From positions 806,001 to 870,000 of the forward strand of contig JH720293.1 of NCBI GenBank assembly GCA_000231825.2: a stretch of DNA of 64,000 bases. Reading direction: 5' to 3'. The notes under the pieces are model-generated. The model saw only the letters and a program-made list of their open reading frames with translations. It ran no database searches and had not been told where the DNA came from. Positions 25,037 through 36,889 of this stretch are shown piece by piece. Origin of the DNA: Tetrahymena elliotti 4EA (lineage: Eukaryota > Ciliophora > Oligohymenophorea > Hymenostomatida > Tetrahymenidae). The position numbers and the translations under genes are program-made. How positions within the stretch are numbered: the first letter of the stretch is position 1; each line of letters starts with the position of its first letter.

Positions 25037-25607
25037 TTTGAGTTATTATTGATTAACTAAGTTTTTTGTAAGAATTCAAATTAAATTAATTATAATATTA
25101 GAAATTTTATTAAGATTCGCATTCAATGAGAAATACAAATAAGCAAAAAATACACACAAAATTATAATTCAATACATATCAGTTTAAAAGAAAGCACTTT
25201 TGTGTTTTAAACAAAATAAGAAATTTCCAATTATTTTCTTGAATTTACTGATAAAACCAAATATTTTTTTCAGCAAAAGTATTTATTTCTAAAATTGTTT
25301 TGTTTTACAATCAAATTTAATTTATAAAAATATTTTTTTGAGAAAGTTAAATTTAAAAAACAGAAAAATATTTCTTATTTAAAATTAAAAAAATATTTTT
25401 GTATTTTCTTCAAAAGAATGTTTAAATACGAGAACTAACAGAGTTATGAAAAAGATTTTTGATTTTGTTAAAGAAATAATTAAAATTTTATTTTGAAAGA
25501 ATGTTCAAGAATGTTTACATAATTGAGAACTAACATTCAAAAGAATAAATAAAAAGATTTTTTATTTTATTAAAGAAAAAATTAAAAAATAAATAAATTT
25601 CATACAA
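25037..25607. other. intergenic spacer
   Basis: Spacer between the MTO1 start and NOA1 stop, both minus strand. It contains two related tracts, near 25415-25445 and 25500-25535, each reading roughly 'aagaatgtt...gagaactaaca', a weak direct repeat. No gene seen. Confidence 0.45.
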
Positions 25608-27683
25608 TCAATTTTATTTTAACTTCTCTATGTTAACTTTTTTTTATTTTTCTATGATGTTTGAGTGAACATTTTTAGTTCTTACCTTTTTACTCATCAA
25701 ATTTATATCAAATTTGTAGAAAGAGTCTCTTAGTTTATATTAGACACCTTCAGGTAGATATAAAAAGAATTAAGCATCTCCTTTGCAAACCTTTACAGAA
25801 GTAAAACTCAACCATCCAAGCCCAAATATTTCTAAATCTTGATTGCATCTACCTCTTTGATCAAAAGAGATATCAATTACATGTCTTTAGAAAATAACTT
25901 AAGTAAAATCAGGATTAAGAACAGGGACAAGGATATTGTTATATTGCTTAATGAAGACTTCATTAGCTTTATATGATTTTGTGATATGCAAACCAACATG
26001 GGATGACATAAAAACTGCAGCATTTATATCTATTCCTTAGACTTGATCTATACGAGCTAGTCCTCCAAAAAATAAACTCAAATCTTTACTTATAGTAATT
26101 ACTTGGGGAGATATTTTTTTATCAATAACTATAATTTTAGCATCATTTGGGTTTTAAAAGTAGTGATAAAGTTAATGTGGATTAGGAATACCAGGAGTAT
26201 CATAAATGTTGACATTTAACTTTTTATTTCTAGACTTGACAAATGAAACAGTTGTTCCAGGAATAGAGCTGGTAGTTAATTCTTAGTCATCTTCTTCACC
26301 ACCTACAGATGTACCTCCTAAAAGTTTCTTAATCATTAATTTATCTTGCTAGTTAAGGTTATCTGGATTTGAACTATTTTATTGGTCTTATTATTTTTTC
26401 AAGAGCTTTTTAGTCTACCTATTTAATGCATTAATAAAAGAGGATTTACCAGTATTAGCAAATCCCATAACGTAAAAGTTTTTGGAGTATCTACTATGCT
26501 AATATTATTTAGATTCCATTTTGGCTTATATGATATGTTTAGTTATCTTTTCCATACCTTCACCACTTTTAGCACTTACTAAAACAATATCTTCTAGTAA
26601 ATGAAGAGATTTAGAATGTTTTTCTAAAATGCATTTCTTCACTACACTTTTTAGAAAATTAAACTAAACTGTATTAGGAGGAAGAGCATCAATTTTGTTT
26701 ACAGCTAATATAATTTTATGGTTTTGAGCAAAGGCATAATCGACAATAGAAGTATTAAGAGTAGCAAATAAATCAGTAGCATCTACAACAAATATTATAG
26801 TTGAGTTACGTTTCACTTGCTTAAAGGCTTTCTTCAAAAATTCAGATGGGTCTTTTGTTGCTAAAAGATCTCCTTTATCAAAATCAGTCATTTCAATATC
26901 TTATTCTACCTCCTCATTTCCATCATCTGAGTGATTATTCTTAGCATTTTATGTTTATTGATTTTATCTTGAAATTTCAGATTGTTAATCAATCAAATTT
27001 TTCTAATACTTTAACTAATGACATCTGTAGCAAATAGGTTTTTTATATTTTAAATTCTTTTCTTTTCTTTAATAAACAGTCATATTTTCTTTTTTGGATT
27101 CTATTTCTTCTAACATATCTAAATCTTCAATCTCTATAAAATGCTTATTGTCAGTATTTTTAAGCTACTATAATTTATTTCTTTAAATCATATATTTACT
27201 AATATAGTCACTTTCATCAAATTGATTAGGACGCTTCACAATAATATCTCCATTTTCTATTTCTTCATCTATCCTTTTATTATGATCCACTATTTCTTTT
27301 AGTACTTTTCTATCTATATAACCTAATTTATTTTCATTATCTAACTAAAATTTAACACCACATCCAGTACAATTTCTATAATTTTTAGGTATTTAAAACT
27401 CTTCCAATTCTAATTACTTTAGAATAGGATTTTATTCATATTCTTAAGATTTCTTAACCTAATCAGCTCTTTTAAAATCACCTCCTACTTTATTGAAGTG
27501 AGTAGAATCATTAAATCTACCACTTTGATTTGAACAAAACAAAAAATTAGTGCTATTATACAGTTATGAATTAAGCTAAGTTAATTAGTAGCTATTTTCT
27601 TAAAATTTATTAACTTAGCCAACAAAGCCTTTAAAAATATTTTGTACTTTGATTACTCTTTTAATTTTATTAGCTATTATCAT
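25608..27683 (-). CDS. NOA1: NOA1/YqeH-type circularly permuted GTPase
   Basis: Single uninterrupted exon, ATG 27683 to TGA 25610-25608, 691 residues; human NOA1 is of similar length. The N-terminus MIIANKIKRVIKVQNIFKGF is basic, suggesting import. A treble-clef zinc finger is formed by CTGCG (C105, C108) and a later CYRCH. GTPase motifs occur in permuted order: G4 NKID at about 329-332, a G5-like SAKSGEG, then the P-loop GFANTGKSS, an IPGTT segment (G2) and DTPG (G3). The family assists assembly of the small mitochondrial ribosomal subunit. An Asp/Glu-rich linker separates the zinc finger from the GTPase, and an inserted Gln/Asn/Lys-rich loop lies between G1 and G2. The C-terminal region is less conserved. 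Confidence 0.92.
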
Positions 27684-28768
27684 TTCTACTTATTTTGCAA
27701 TTTCAAATATTTTTATTCCAAGATAATAATTAAATATATACCAATTATTAAAATTATAAAAATCAGAAATTTCTATCTTTTTGATAATATTTTACTTCAA
27801 GACAAATTAGTTTAAATTCATCATCGAATAATAATTTGAATAAAATATTTAAATAATTTAGTTTGATAAAGTTAAATATTTTTTCAAGAAGTTAGTTATT
27901 ACAGCATTTAAGGAATACATCATAAATATTTGATAATGAAAAATGAAAAAAAAATAGCCATGTTCAGTCTATTGGAAAAAAGTTCATAATAGAAACACTA
28001 ACATTAAATAAATCATGATTTTCAGCTCATTACAATAGCAAAAGAATCATCAAAAAATAATATTTTTTTCTGTGAATGTTTTATTGTTACAGAAAGTCAT
28101 TAATCTAAACATTAAAATTTATTTTAAATTTTGCCAAAATTTTTAGTATTAATCTGCTGTAGATAAAAAAATAAAATTAAAAATCTTTTTTATTCCTTGC
28201 TATTTTTTCAAAACAAGATGAGCTGTATTCCAGTTCATGAGCTTTTTATTATTTACTTTTTATTTTGTTTAGCTCAAATAAATTGAATATTTAAATTTTG
28301 AGTAAGATAACAGAAAATTAAAAATAGACTATCTATTCCAAAATGACTGTAATATTTGCATTTTTATTAAAATTTTATTCAAAATAATAACTAATTTACA
28401 AACTAAATAAAAAGGATTTATAATTATAAGATCCAAAACTGTTGGATTGATCGTTACTCAAAAATAAAATAACAAATTTTATTTGGCTAATATTTCTCAT
28501 TTTTACTTATTAAAAATGTAATCTAAAAATTAAATTCTGTAAAACAGGATTTTTACTTGTTGTTGTATCTTTTATTTAAATACTTTAGATAAACTGAAAA
28601 ATCAGATATTCTAAATTACAAGAAGTATAAATGATTCTAAATAATTTTACATTATAGCCTAATTCAGGCCTCTATTAAATTCAGTTTGGTAAAATACATA
28701 ATAAATACTCAAAAAAACAATCTATCAATTAATAAAAAAATATCAATATTAGAAAGACACATGACAAA
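27684..28768. other. divergent intergenic region (NOA1 / transporter copy 1)
   Basis: About 1.1 kb of AT-rich DNA holding both promoters. From about 27842 it matches the region upstream of the second transporter copy, so most of it belongs to the duplicated unit. Confidence 0.55.
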
Positions 28769-29962
28769 ATGAAACTAAAAGAAATATATGATTATACAGT
28801 AAATTTTTTTGAAAAGCTTGATGAGAAATATTAGCACAAAATTCCCTATATCTACGCTGTGTTAGGATCATTTACAACGGCTATTGCTTCACTCATTACA
28901 AAAAAACTAAAGTATATTCCTGCTTTTGAATTGCTTTATTTCAGATCGATATTTGTAATTATATTCAATGTAAATGTTATGAAAGTAACTGGAGAAAAAC
29001 CCTATTGCTCAGATAAATATACCTTTAAATATCTTGTCCTTAGAGCCCTCTTTAGTAATGGGTCTACTATATTATTTTTTACAGCAATACAATTAATAAA
29101 TTTAGGTGAATCAACTATTTTATTTTAAACTTCACCAATATGGTCTAATTTTGTTGCATGCATATTTTTTGGAGAAGGGTTTTGTTTGAAGATTTTTATC
29201 TATACTTTAATAAGTTTTACTGCAATCGTATTTTTACTAAAACCTCCTTTTCTATTTAATGAGACCTAGGAAGAAAAGAGCTATGAGCTTGTTTAACTTT
29301 TAGGTTAACTCCTAAGTTTATTAGCAGCTATTAGTTTTGCTATTATGAGTAATATAAACAAATTACTTAAAGGAAGGACTTCTAAATAATAAATGATTCT
29401 TTACACTCACATAGGAGCATTAGTTGTTTCAAGCATACTTAAAACTGATTTTGGATATTCTACCTTACAAATATTTAGTTTTTTTAACATGGGGATGGTC
29501 TTATTGTTTGGGCTATGTGCATATTTATCATAGATATTAATTAACTAGGCCCTATTTATGAAGGGAGCTAATAAAATAATGCCTTTTAATTACTCTTAAG
29601 TAATATTTGCTATACTATTTGACTTAGTACTATTTGATAAAACTATCGATTTTATATAAATGTTGGCAGGATTAGTAATTATGTTCTGTTGCTATTAAAT
29701 TGCTACTAAAAAGTGAAGAAAGATATTATAAACCATATTTAAAAAAACAACAACTGCTTTCAATAAAATAATTAATTTGAATGAATAAAACCTATCATAG
29801 TTATATGAATTCATAAAAAAAGGAAGAGAAAAATATTTATTTTTCCTTAAAAATAAATTATTAATATTTATTTAACAATATTATCTTTTTCAAACTAATT
29901 TCAATGTATCTTTATAATTTTATTTTATGTTTCTTCAATAAAAATTTAGTGAGTATTTAATT
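27842..29962 (+). repeat. tandem duplication, copy 1
   Basis: First unit of a head-to-tail duplication of about 2.1 kb: about 0.9 kb of upstream DNA, a transporter gene and its 3' flank. The block near 28456-28560 is repeated almost unchanged near 30490-30590, and the 3' flank near 29717-29945 is repeated near 31776-31970. The start-to-start distance of the two genes is 2059 bases. Edges are approximate. Confidence 0.8.
28769..29716 (+). CDS. drug/metabolite-type transporter (EamA/SLC35-like), copy 1
   Basis: Intronless frame of 315 residues with about ten hydrophobic segments. The first begins near residue 32 (VLGSFTTAIASLITKKL), followed by a short basic loop and a conserved-looking segment with YFRSIFV. 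The two-half repeat layout (about five helices each, the second half starting near residue 185) and the polar Asn/Gly/Ser positions within helices (SNGSTILFF, NLGEST) fit the drug/metabolite transporter superfamily, which moves nucleotide sugars, amino acids or other metabolites. The substrate cannot be predicted. No signal peptide; the N-terminal 28 residues are cytosolic in character. It is paired with a near-identical gene at 30828. Confidence 0.82.
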
Positions 29963-30827
29963 TAAAATATTTAAATAATTTAAGTTTCTCAAAGTAAAAT
30001 ATTTTTTCAAGAAATTATTTCAGCACTTAAGGAATAATACCTACATCACAAATCCTTTTGATCATAAAAAATGTAAAACAATAGATCTGTTCAATCTATT
30101 GGGAAAAGTCATAATAGAAACAATTAAATTTAGCAGATCATGAATTTTGAGCTAAATTTTTTACAAAAGGAAAAAAATAATCAACAAATGATATTTTTTT
30201 ATTTGAATGTCTAATAGTTACTGAAATTCATTAACCTTTACTTGAAACTTTCTTTTAATGAAGACAAAATAATTTGGTAATCATTTTTAACCTTTATTTT
30301 GTTTAGATAAAATAAATTAAATTTAACATTTTGAGTAAGAAATAAAATAAAATTAAAAATAGACAAAGTGATTGAAATATTTGCATTTTTATTAAAATTT
30401 ATTGAAAATAATTACCAAGATACAAATTTTAAAGTAAATTAAAAAAGATTATAATTAGATGATACACAAAAACCAGATTTCCTATTACTCAAAAATAAAA
30501 TAACAAATTTTACTTGGCTAATATTTATAGTTGTTACATATTAAAAATGTAAATCTAAAAATTAAATTCTGTAAAACAAGATTTTTACTCCAAAAAAATT
30601 TTATTAGTGTAATTTAGAAATGTAATTAAGATTATCTGATTTTTTTACTTTATCTAAAGTATTTAAATAAAAGAGTTCTCATAAGTATAAATGGTTCTAA
30701 ATAATTTTACATTTTAGCCTAATTCAGGTCTTTATTAAATTTAGTTTATTAAAATACACAATAATTACTCAAAAAACAAATCAAGCAATTAATCAAAAAA
30801 TATCAATAATAGAAAAACATAGAAGAA
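29717..30827. other. spacer between duplicated transporters
   Basis: Holds the 3' flank of copy 1 and the duplicated upstream region of copy 2 (from about 29963). It is more diverged between copies than the coding parts, with several small insertions and deletions. No extra gene. Confidence 0.55.
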
Positions 30828-31970
30828 ATGAAACTAAAAGAAATATATGATTATACTTCAAATGTTTTTGAAAGGCTTGATGAGAAATATTAGGATAAAA
30901 TTCCCTATATTTACGCTGTGTTAGGATCATTCACAATGGCTATTGCTACACTCATTACAAAAAAACTAAAGCATATTCCTGTTTATGAATTACTTTACTT
31001 CAGATCAATATTTGTACTTATATTCAATGTAAATGTTATGAAAGTAACTGGGGAAAAACCTTATTGCTCAGATAAATATACCTTTAAATATCTCGTCCTT
31101 AGAGCTCTCTCTAGTAATGGGTCTACTATATTATTTTTTACTGCAACACAATTAATAAATTTAGGTGAATCAACTATTTTATTTTAAACTTCACCAATAT
31201 GGTCTAATTTTGTTGCATGCATGCTTTTTGGAGAAGGATTTTGTTTGAAGACCTTTGTCTACACTTTAATAAGTTTTACTGCAATCGTATTTTTACTAAA
31301 ACCTCCTTTTCTATTTAATGAGACCTAAGAAGAAAAGAGCTATGAGTTTGTTTAACTTTTAGGTTAACTCCTCAGTTTATTAGCAGCTATTATTTTTGCT
31401 ATTATGAGTAATATAAACAAATTACTTAAAGGAAGAGCTTCTAAATAATAAATGATTCTTTTCATACACATAGGAGCATTAGGGGTTTCAAGCATACTTA
31501 AAACTGGTTTTGGATATTCTACCTTACAAATATTTAGTTTTTTTAACATGGGAATGGTCTTACTGCTTGGGCTATGTGCATATTTATAATAGATATTGTT
31601 GAACTAGGCCCTATTTATGAAGGGAGCTAACAAAATCATGCCTTTCAATTACTCTTAAGTAATATTTGCTATTCTATTTGACTTAGTACTATTTGATAAA
31701 ACTATCGATTTTATATAAATGTTGGCAGGATTAGTAGTTATGTTCTGTTGCTATAAAATTGCAACTAAAAAATGAAAAGGATATTATCAATCATATTTAA
31801 AAAAAAGCAGATATTGCTTTCAATAAAATAATTAATTTGAATGAATAAAACCTATCATTGTTTTATCAATTCATAAAAAAGGAAGAAAAAAATATTTATT
31901 GAACAACATATTCTTTTTCAAACTAATTTCAATGTATCTTTATAATTTTATTTTATGTTTTTTTCATAAA
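29963..31970 (+). repeat. tandem duplication, copy 2
   Basis: Second unit of the head-to-tail duplication, including transporter copy 2 and the shared 3' flank ending in a T-rich tract near 31970. The match to copy 1 fades after this point. Edges are approximate. Confidence 0.8.
30828..31775 (+). CDS. drug/metabolite-type transporter (EamA/SLC35-like), copy 2
   Basis: Intronless, 315 residues, the same length as copy 1 with no gaps. In the first 90 residues of the membrane core about nine differ, mostly conservative (for example FTMAIATLITKKLKHIP against FTTAIASLITKKLKYIP). Catalytic residues do not apply to this family, but all polar intramembrane positions seen in copy 1 are kept, so both copies look functional. 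The second-half helices are intact and the stop is a genuine TGA at 31773-31775. Probably a recent paralogue with the same type of substrate. Confidence 0.82.
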
Positions 31971-32871
31971 AAATTATTTTATTTTAGATTAAAAAAAGTC
32001 CAATAAAATTCATAAATATTCTATTTCAGTGGGATAAGGTTTTGAGAGCAAAAATTTGTATCCTATCTTTTTCGGTATTTATTTTGGATAAGAGAGTTTG
32101 ATAATTTAATTTTTTTATTCTTAATAAAAACGAATCTTTAAATTGAAAAATGTTTTTTTTTTTGGAAAATTTAATTAGAATATTGTAAGTTATTTGAATT
32201 TTGGGCAGATTTGAAATTTAAAGAAGGTAAAAATTGAAAATAATTTTATAGATGAAGTTAATAAACATCATGTTCTTTTTTAGTAAATTAAATCTGTTTT
32301 AAAATATAAAGTAAGAATAATATTAATTTGGTAAGTGATTAATTCAGTTATGCATGCCATAAAGTGATATAGTTATGTAAGACTTTCTAACATATAGATT
32401 TTAAGTGAAAGTTTATGTGCAAATGGACATTCAAATAAAATTAACATAGCTTTGCTTCTCAAAAGATGTTTGTTTCATAGAATTTACTTCTGAGTATCTT
32501 TTGTTTTAATTCAAATGCAAATTTTTATTTATTCATCAATAGATATGCTTGCTTTTGGTGCTTGCCAAAAACTAAAAATTAGTTTTACTCATTAAAACTG
32601 ATATAATGACAAACAACTTTTTAGTTCAAATAATTCATTATGATGCTATGCTAATAGATTTTCTATGTGGCATATATTAAGTTAACAGTATGAATAGTGT
32701 CCTTTTATTGAATGTCTATATATTTTATGAAGAAACCCTATATAAATCACTTTTTGCAATATTTTTGAATGTTATTAAACAAAGATAGCAGATTCAAGAT
32801 GATCTTTATTTAATACTTCCTATCAAATTTAGATAGAGTTTATTTTAAATTGAATGTTGATAATGCTATCT
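31776..32871. other. intergenic spacer between convergent genes
   Basis: Spacer from transporter copy 2 to the stop of the His-rich gene. The first 200 bases are duplicated sequence, the rest unique. No supportable gene. Confidence 0.5.
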
Positions 32872-33510
32872 TCAATAAGGATTAAGTTTGTTTTAAAGAT
32901 GTCTGATATGTTGAATATCATATCTGGGATTGACTACATCATGGAAGAATTAAGGTCCATAAGCTGAGATATATTTTTTAGCAAGAGCACGTCTTCTAGG
33001 AGTTTAGATGACAACTTCATTAACCAAGTTAGGAATATGAAGAGTAGCCATTTAGATACCGACTAATCCACCCAACAGACCAATGGTACGGAAATTAAAG
33101 TTCCAATTTCTCCAGAAATAAGTAAGAAGAGCGGCATCAACACCTGCAAATGCATACTTTAAACCATAAGTTACGATACCCAAAGGAAGAGGCTCTAAAA
33201 TCATTTCTTCTTCACTTGTAAAGAAATCATGGTTGAATGATTTTATTTTCTTAAGAGCAAAAACAGTTCTTGAAATTTGCTATCTTTCAGAAAAGCTTTC
33301 GAGCTTTTTCTAATCGAAATTTGCAGTGTTAATCTTAGCATGGTGCTTTTCTTCTAAGAGGTGTTCAACATAATGCTAAACTTTACCAAGTAAAGATAAA
33401 TCATGATGATCATAATAATGAGATAATTCCTTGATCATTTCGGCCTTTAATTCATGTTCGTCAACATGGCTCTTATGATGATCTTCTGCGTGATGATGAT
33501 CTCCTCCCAT
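32872..33510 (-). CDS. small His-rich membrane protein, probably mitochondrial, family unknown
   Basis: Single exon, ATG 33510 to TGA 32874-32872, 212 residues. The N-terminus is strikingly His-rich (MGGDHHHAEDHHKSHVDEHE), and more His pairs lie in the next 60 residues (YYDHHDL, EEKHHAK). Two hydrophobic segments follow: around PLGIVTYGLKYAFAGVDAAL and around FRTIGLLGGLVGIQMATLHI. The C-terminal end is basic and polar. Codon use (AAG, GCT, GGT, CTT) is that of a strongly expressed gene. Such small lineage-specific membrane proteins are common accessory subunits of ciliate respiratory complexes and ATP synthase, and I suggest that role only as inference. A His-rich metal-binding or pH-sensing role is an alternative. 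Confidence 0.8.
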
Positions 33511-34467
33511 TTATATATTTACCTTTATAATTAAATTCCTTTGATATTTTATCTTTTAATTTTAAAGCTATAAGTTTTGCTTATCTAATTAATTATCTTT
33601 TGTTTATCTTATTTGATTTCCTTTGATAATTCTTATCTTCTTATTTATCTTTATTCATCCCATTTATCTTTTTTATAGAAATTTTATTTCTTTTCATTTT
33701 ATTAATTTATAAGAATCAAATACTAAATAAAAAATGCATCATTTATTCAATCTTTCAAAATTGTATAAAGTATTCAAACAAATCTGTATCAACCCTCCAA
33801 CATACCTCCTTTTCTTCAAACCCTACATTTTAAAGTATTTTAATTTAAATTTATTTTATAATCTAAAAATAAAAAAAGACATTTCATAAGATTTCAACTC
33901 ATATTTTTTATCTCAAATTCAAAAAAACTAATTATCAAATTCTACAAATTCATAAATCTTTTTTAGTCATTCAAATATTAAAATAATAATTTCAATTGTT
34001 TTTCTATCAATTATTTAGATACAAATAAATCTTTTCAAATAAACTGTATAAAAGCAATACAGTAGATCTTCAAAAGATAAACAACTAATGAGAATAAACT
34101 AGACTCTCATTCGTCTTTCTGTCTTAATTTAAGATATTGTGAAATAAAAATATGTATATACTAGTGTTAATAAATATGAATTTGTGGAATACCATTTTTT
34201 TAAAAATAATTTAAAATTATTATTTTTATTAAAGATTTGAATATCATTTTTTTAAAAATTTTTCATGTTTTTTGGAAATGAATAAATAAATTAGAGTATG
34301 AAATTTTAAATAAAATTATATGTATTTTAAATATCTTTAATGGAAGGATAAACTTAGTTAATTCTTATAAGTAAATTATTGATAAGATAATCAGATTTTT
34401 AAATAATAGAAAGCTATTTTTAACAAAAACAATTAAGCATAAAAAATTATTATTAATAAAAATATAG
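33511..34467. other. divergent intergenic/promoter region
   Basis: AT-rich DNA between two divergent starts. The part nearest the His-rich gene (33511-33720) is pyrimidine-rich on the plus strand, so that gene's leader is purine-rich. No gene seen. Confidence 0.5.
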
Positions 34468-36889
34468 ATGTTGATCAGATTTTTTTTACTAATATGTATT
34501 TTAGATATCTATTTATCTTAATAAACAGATAATTATTAAAGAGTAGCTTAGAGTTGTTTGATTTTATCACAACATAAACTTAAATGCTTACTACCTTCCT
34601 TCAGTAAAAATTGTTGCTAAAACTGCAGCGATCTACAAATAAATTGTAAAGGAGTAACCAGATACAAATAAGTATTTTTCTTAGCTAAGTTTATTGATTG
34701 TCCAATAGGAGTTACTCTTTGCTAAATCGTAAATATAGATGAAATTTTAAAGAGTGAATGGGTTAAATACTTTTTTTAAAACGAATAAGATAACGATAGA
34801 TTAACTAATTTGATATAATTTTAAGCTTTAGAATGCCAACAAGATTATATTCTACTTGGAGGGATGTGCATATAAAGATAAAATTGTCTAAATGTTAAAC
34901 TTTCTAAAGAAATTATAAGCTGCATTAAATGTTAAGAAGGGTACTATTTAAATGAAAATTTGTAATGTGTTAAATGCGAAGGATTTACTTATTTAAATTC
35001 TTTAAAAAGTGAAATTGGATAAAATAATTAATTATGTTAAAATTGCTATCAAAATAATATTTGCAAATAGTGTATAGACGGATATAATATTTATTATGAT
35101 CAACATTTTTAGAAGAATATTTGTGTTTAGTGCTAAAATTATTGCAAATGTAATTCTACTTAATCTTGCATAGAGTGCACCCATTCTTACTACTATAAAA
35201 GAAAATATTTTATTAATAAAGATAAATAAACACCTCTTTACGAGGTATGCGAATCATGTATACCATTTGTTGAAAGCCTCTTAGGTCCTAATTTAGTAAA
35301 AGCAATGGAAAAATACTAATTGAAAACAGAAGATATAATTAGCAGTTGTGAAGGTTTACAATTAGATAAAATAACTATGAAAAATTTATCAATTAAAGAT
35401 GTAGTTGATTAGACATTTATACTCAATATATATTAAGTAAATGGATAGTTTGAAACTTGCTCAGAAGGTTGTGCTAAATGTGTGCTAAATGAATAAAAGT
35501 AAGAAACCTAATGCTAACTTTGTTTAAATGGATATTACTAAGATATTAAATAAAAGAATATTTGCCTGAGTTGTTAAGAAAAAGATTTAGAATTTTAACT
35601 GTGTGATAATATTTATTATTAACAGTTTCTCGTATTTTAAACAACTTAGTGTAAAACATATTTTAATTAGCCTTCACTTGGAAAGCAAGATTAATATTTT
35701 GAATGTACTATCTAGCCAACATGTATAATAGCTGAAAAATGGACTCATGAAAATAAAATTAGCAAAGGATCATGTAAGAAATGTTTTTAAGGTTATAAAA
35801 AAGTTAAAATGGATCCTAACTATAATTATTATTAGTGTGTTAAATAAGTATCAAATTATAAAAACTTAAAATTATAAGATAAGTGCTAGCAAGGTTACTT
35901 TTTCGATGATGTCACAAACATTTGCATGATTTGTCCATAAAATTGTATTCTATGTAATATTAAAGGATGTATATAATGTGATAAAACTAAAGCATACTCA
36001 AACATTCTTTCTAATGGTTACTTTGAATGCATCATTATTTCAGAAAATACATCAGGTAAATGAAAAAAATTCATATTTATTTATTTATTTATTTAAAATT
36101 TCTAAAAATTGATTACTGTAAAAGTTCATAAATTAAGAAAAAATTTTATTCTGGTTTGGTTAAGGCCAATTTTTTAGAAAGGTAGGTAAACCAGGCCTCC
36201 AAACAGGTTTTGAGGTGGCCTTAATATATGAACTTTTACCATATTTGATTTATTTATCTTTAGTAAAAAGTTCAAAATTTAAAATAATATTTGATTTATT
36301 CTGGATTTTTAATTAGATTGTAGAAATGTTTTGATTTGATATTCTATAATTTTTAACCATTCAGATATAATGATTGGTTACAATCATTATAAGGTATTAA
36401 CTGAAAATTTAATATTTTTATTAATTTTAAGATGTTACTAACTGCTCGATCTTTGGTGAAGGCAATTTTTATGAGTTATAACAATAAAGACCTATAGGAG
36501 GATATTGTTTATAATGTAAAAGAGGATATCAAGCTGTTTATAAAATTGTCACTGTCTTAAGCATTATTGATAAGTGTCAACCAATTATTAAGAATTGCTT
36601 AAGCTATGATAATATTAATTTTTTTGATGAATATGATTTGAAATAAAGACATGATTTAGTTTGCTCTTTGTGCGAATTTGGTTATTTTATTGACAATAAC
36701 GTTTGTAAATAAATACCTGAAAATTGTGCTTTATTTGATACTTATCTTAAAAAATGTTAGAACTGTAAATATGGGTATAAGCTATTTAACGATGAGTGTA
36801 TCCAATGCACTAATATTACCTCTTTAAGTTAGGTAGGGTATTTTAAATGTCTAACGATAATAGAAGAAATAGAATTGACAAATACATGA
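34468..36889 (+). CDS. secreted Cys-rich repeat protein
   Basis: ATG 34468, intron 36056-36431, TGA 36887-36889; 681 residues. The N-terminus MLIRFFLLICILDIYLS is a signal peptide. The rest is a chain of Cys-rich modules with CxxC pairs and an aromatic/Gly signature between them (CIKCQEGYYLNENLQC, CLNGYYQDI, CQQGYFFDD, CEFGYFIDNNVC, CKYGYKLFNDECIQC), like furin-type or growth-factor-receptor Cys-rich repeats. Ciliates have many such secreted or surface proteins. There is no C-terminal membrane anchor in this model, so it is probably secreted or retained in a secretory granule. The single intron is unusually long for this window (376 bases) because it hosts an inverted-repeat element. Confidence 0.87.
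36118..36239. mobile_element. 122-base terminal-inverted-repeat (MITE-like) element inside an intron
   Basis: The 20-base left end gtaaaagttcataaattaag (36118-36137) and the 20-base right end (36220-36239) are inverted copies differing at one base. The interior is distinctly GC-richer than the surrounding intron and has further inverted segments (ttaaggcc, and aaacc/ggttt around 36188-36210). It sits wholly inside the intron of the Cys-rich gene. No obvious target-site duplication is visible and there is no coding capacity, so it is a non-autonomous element or an intron-borne hairpin. Confidence 0.6.
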
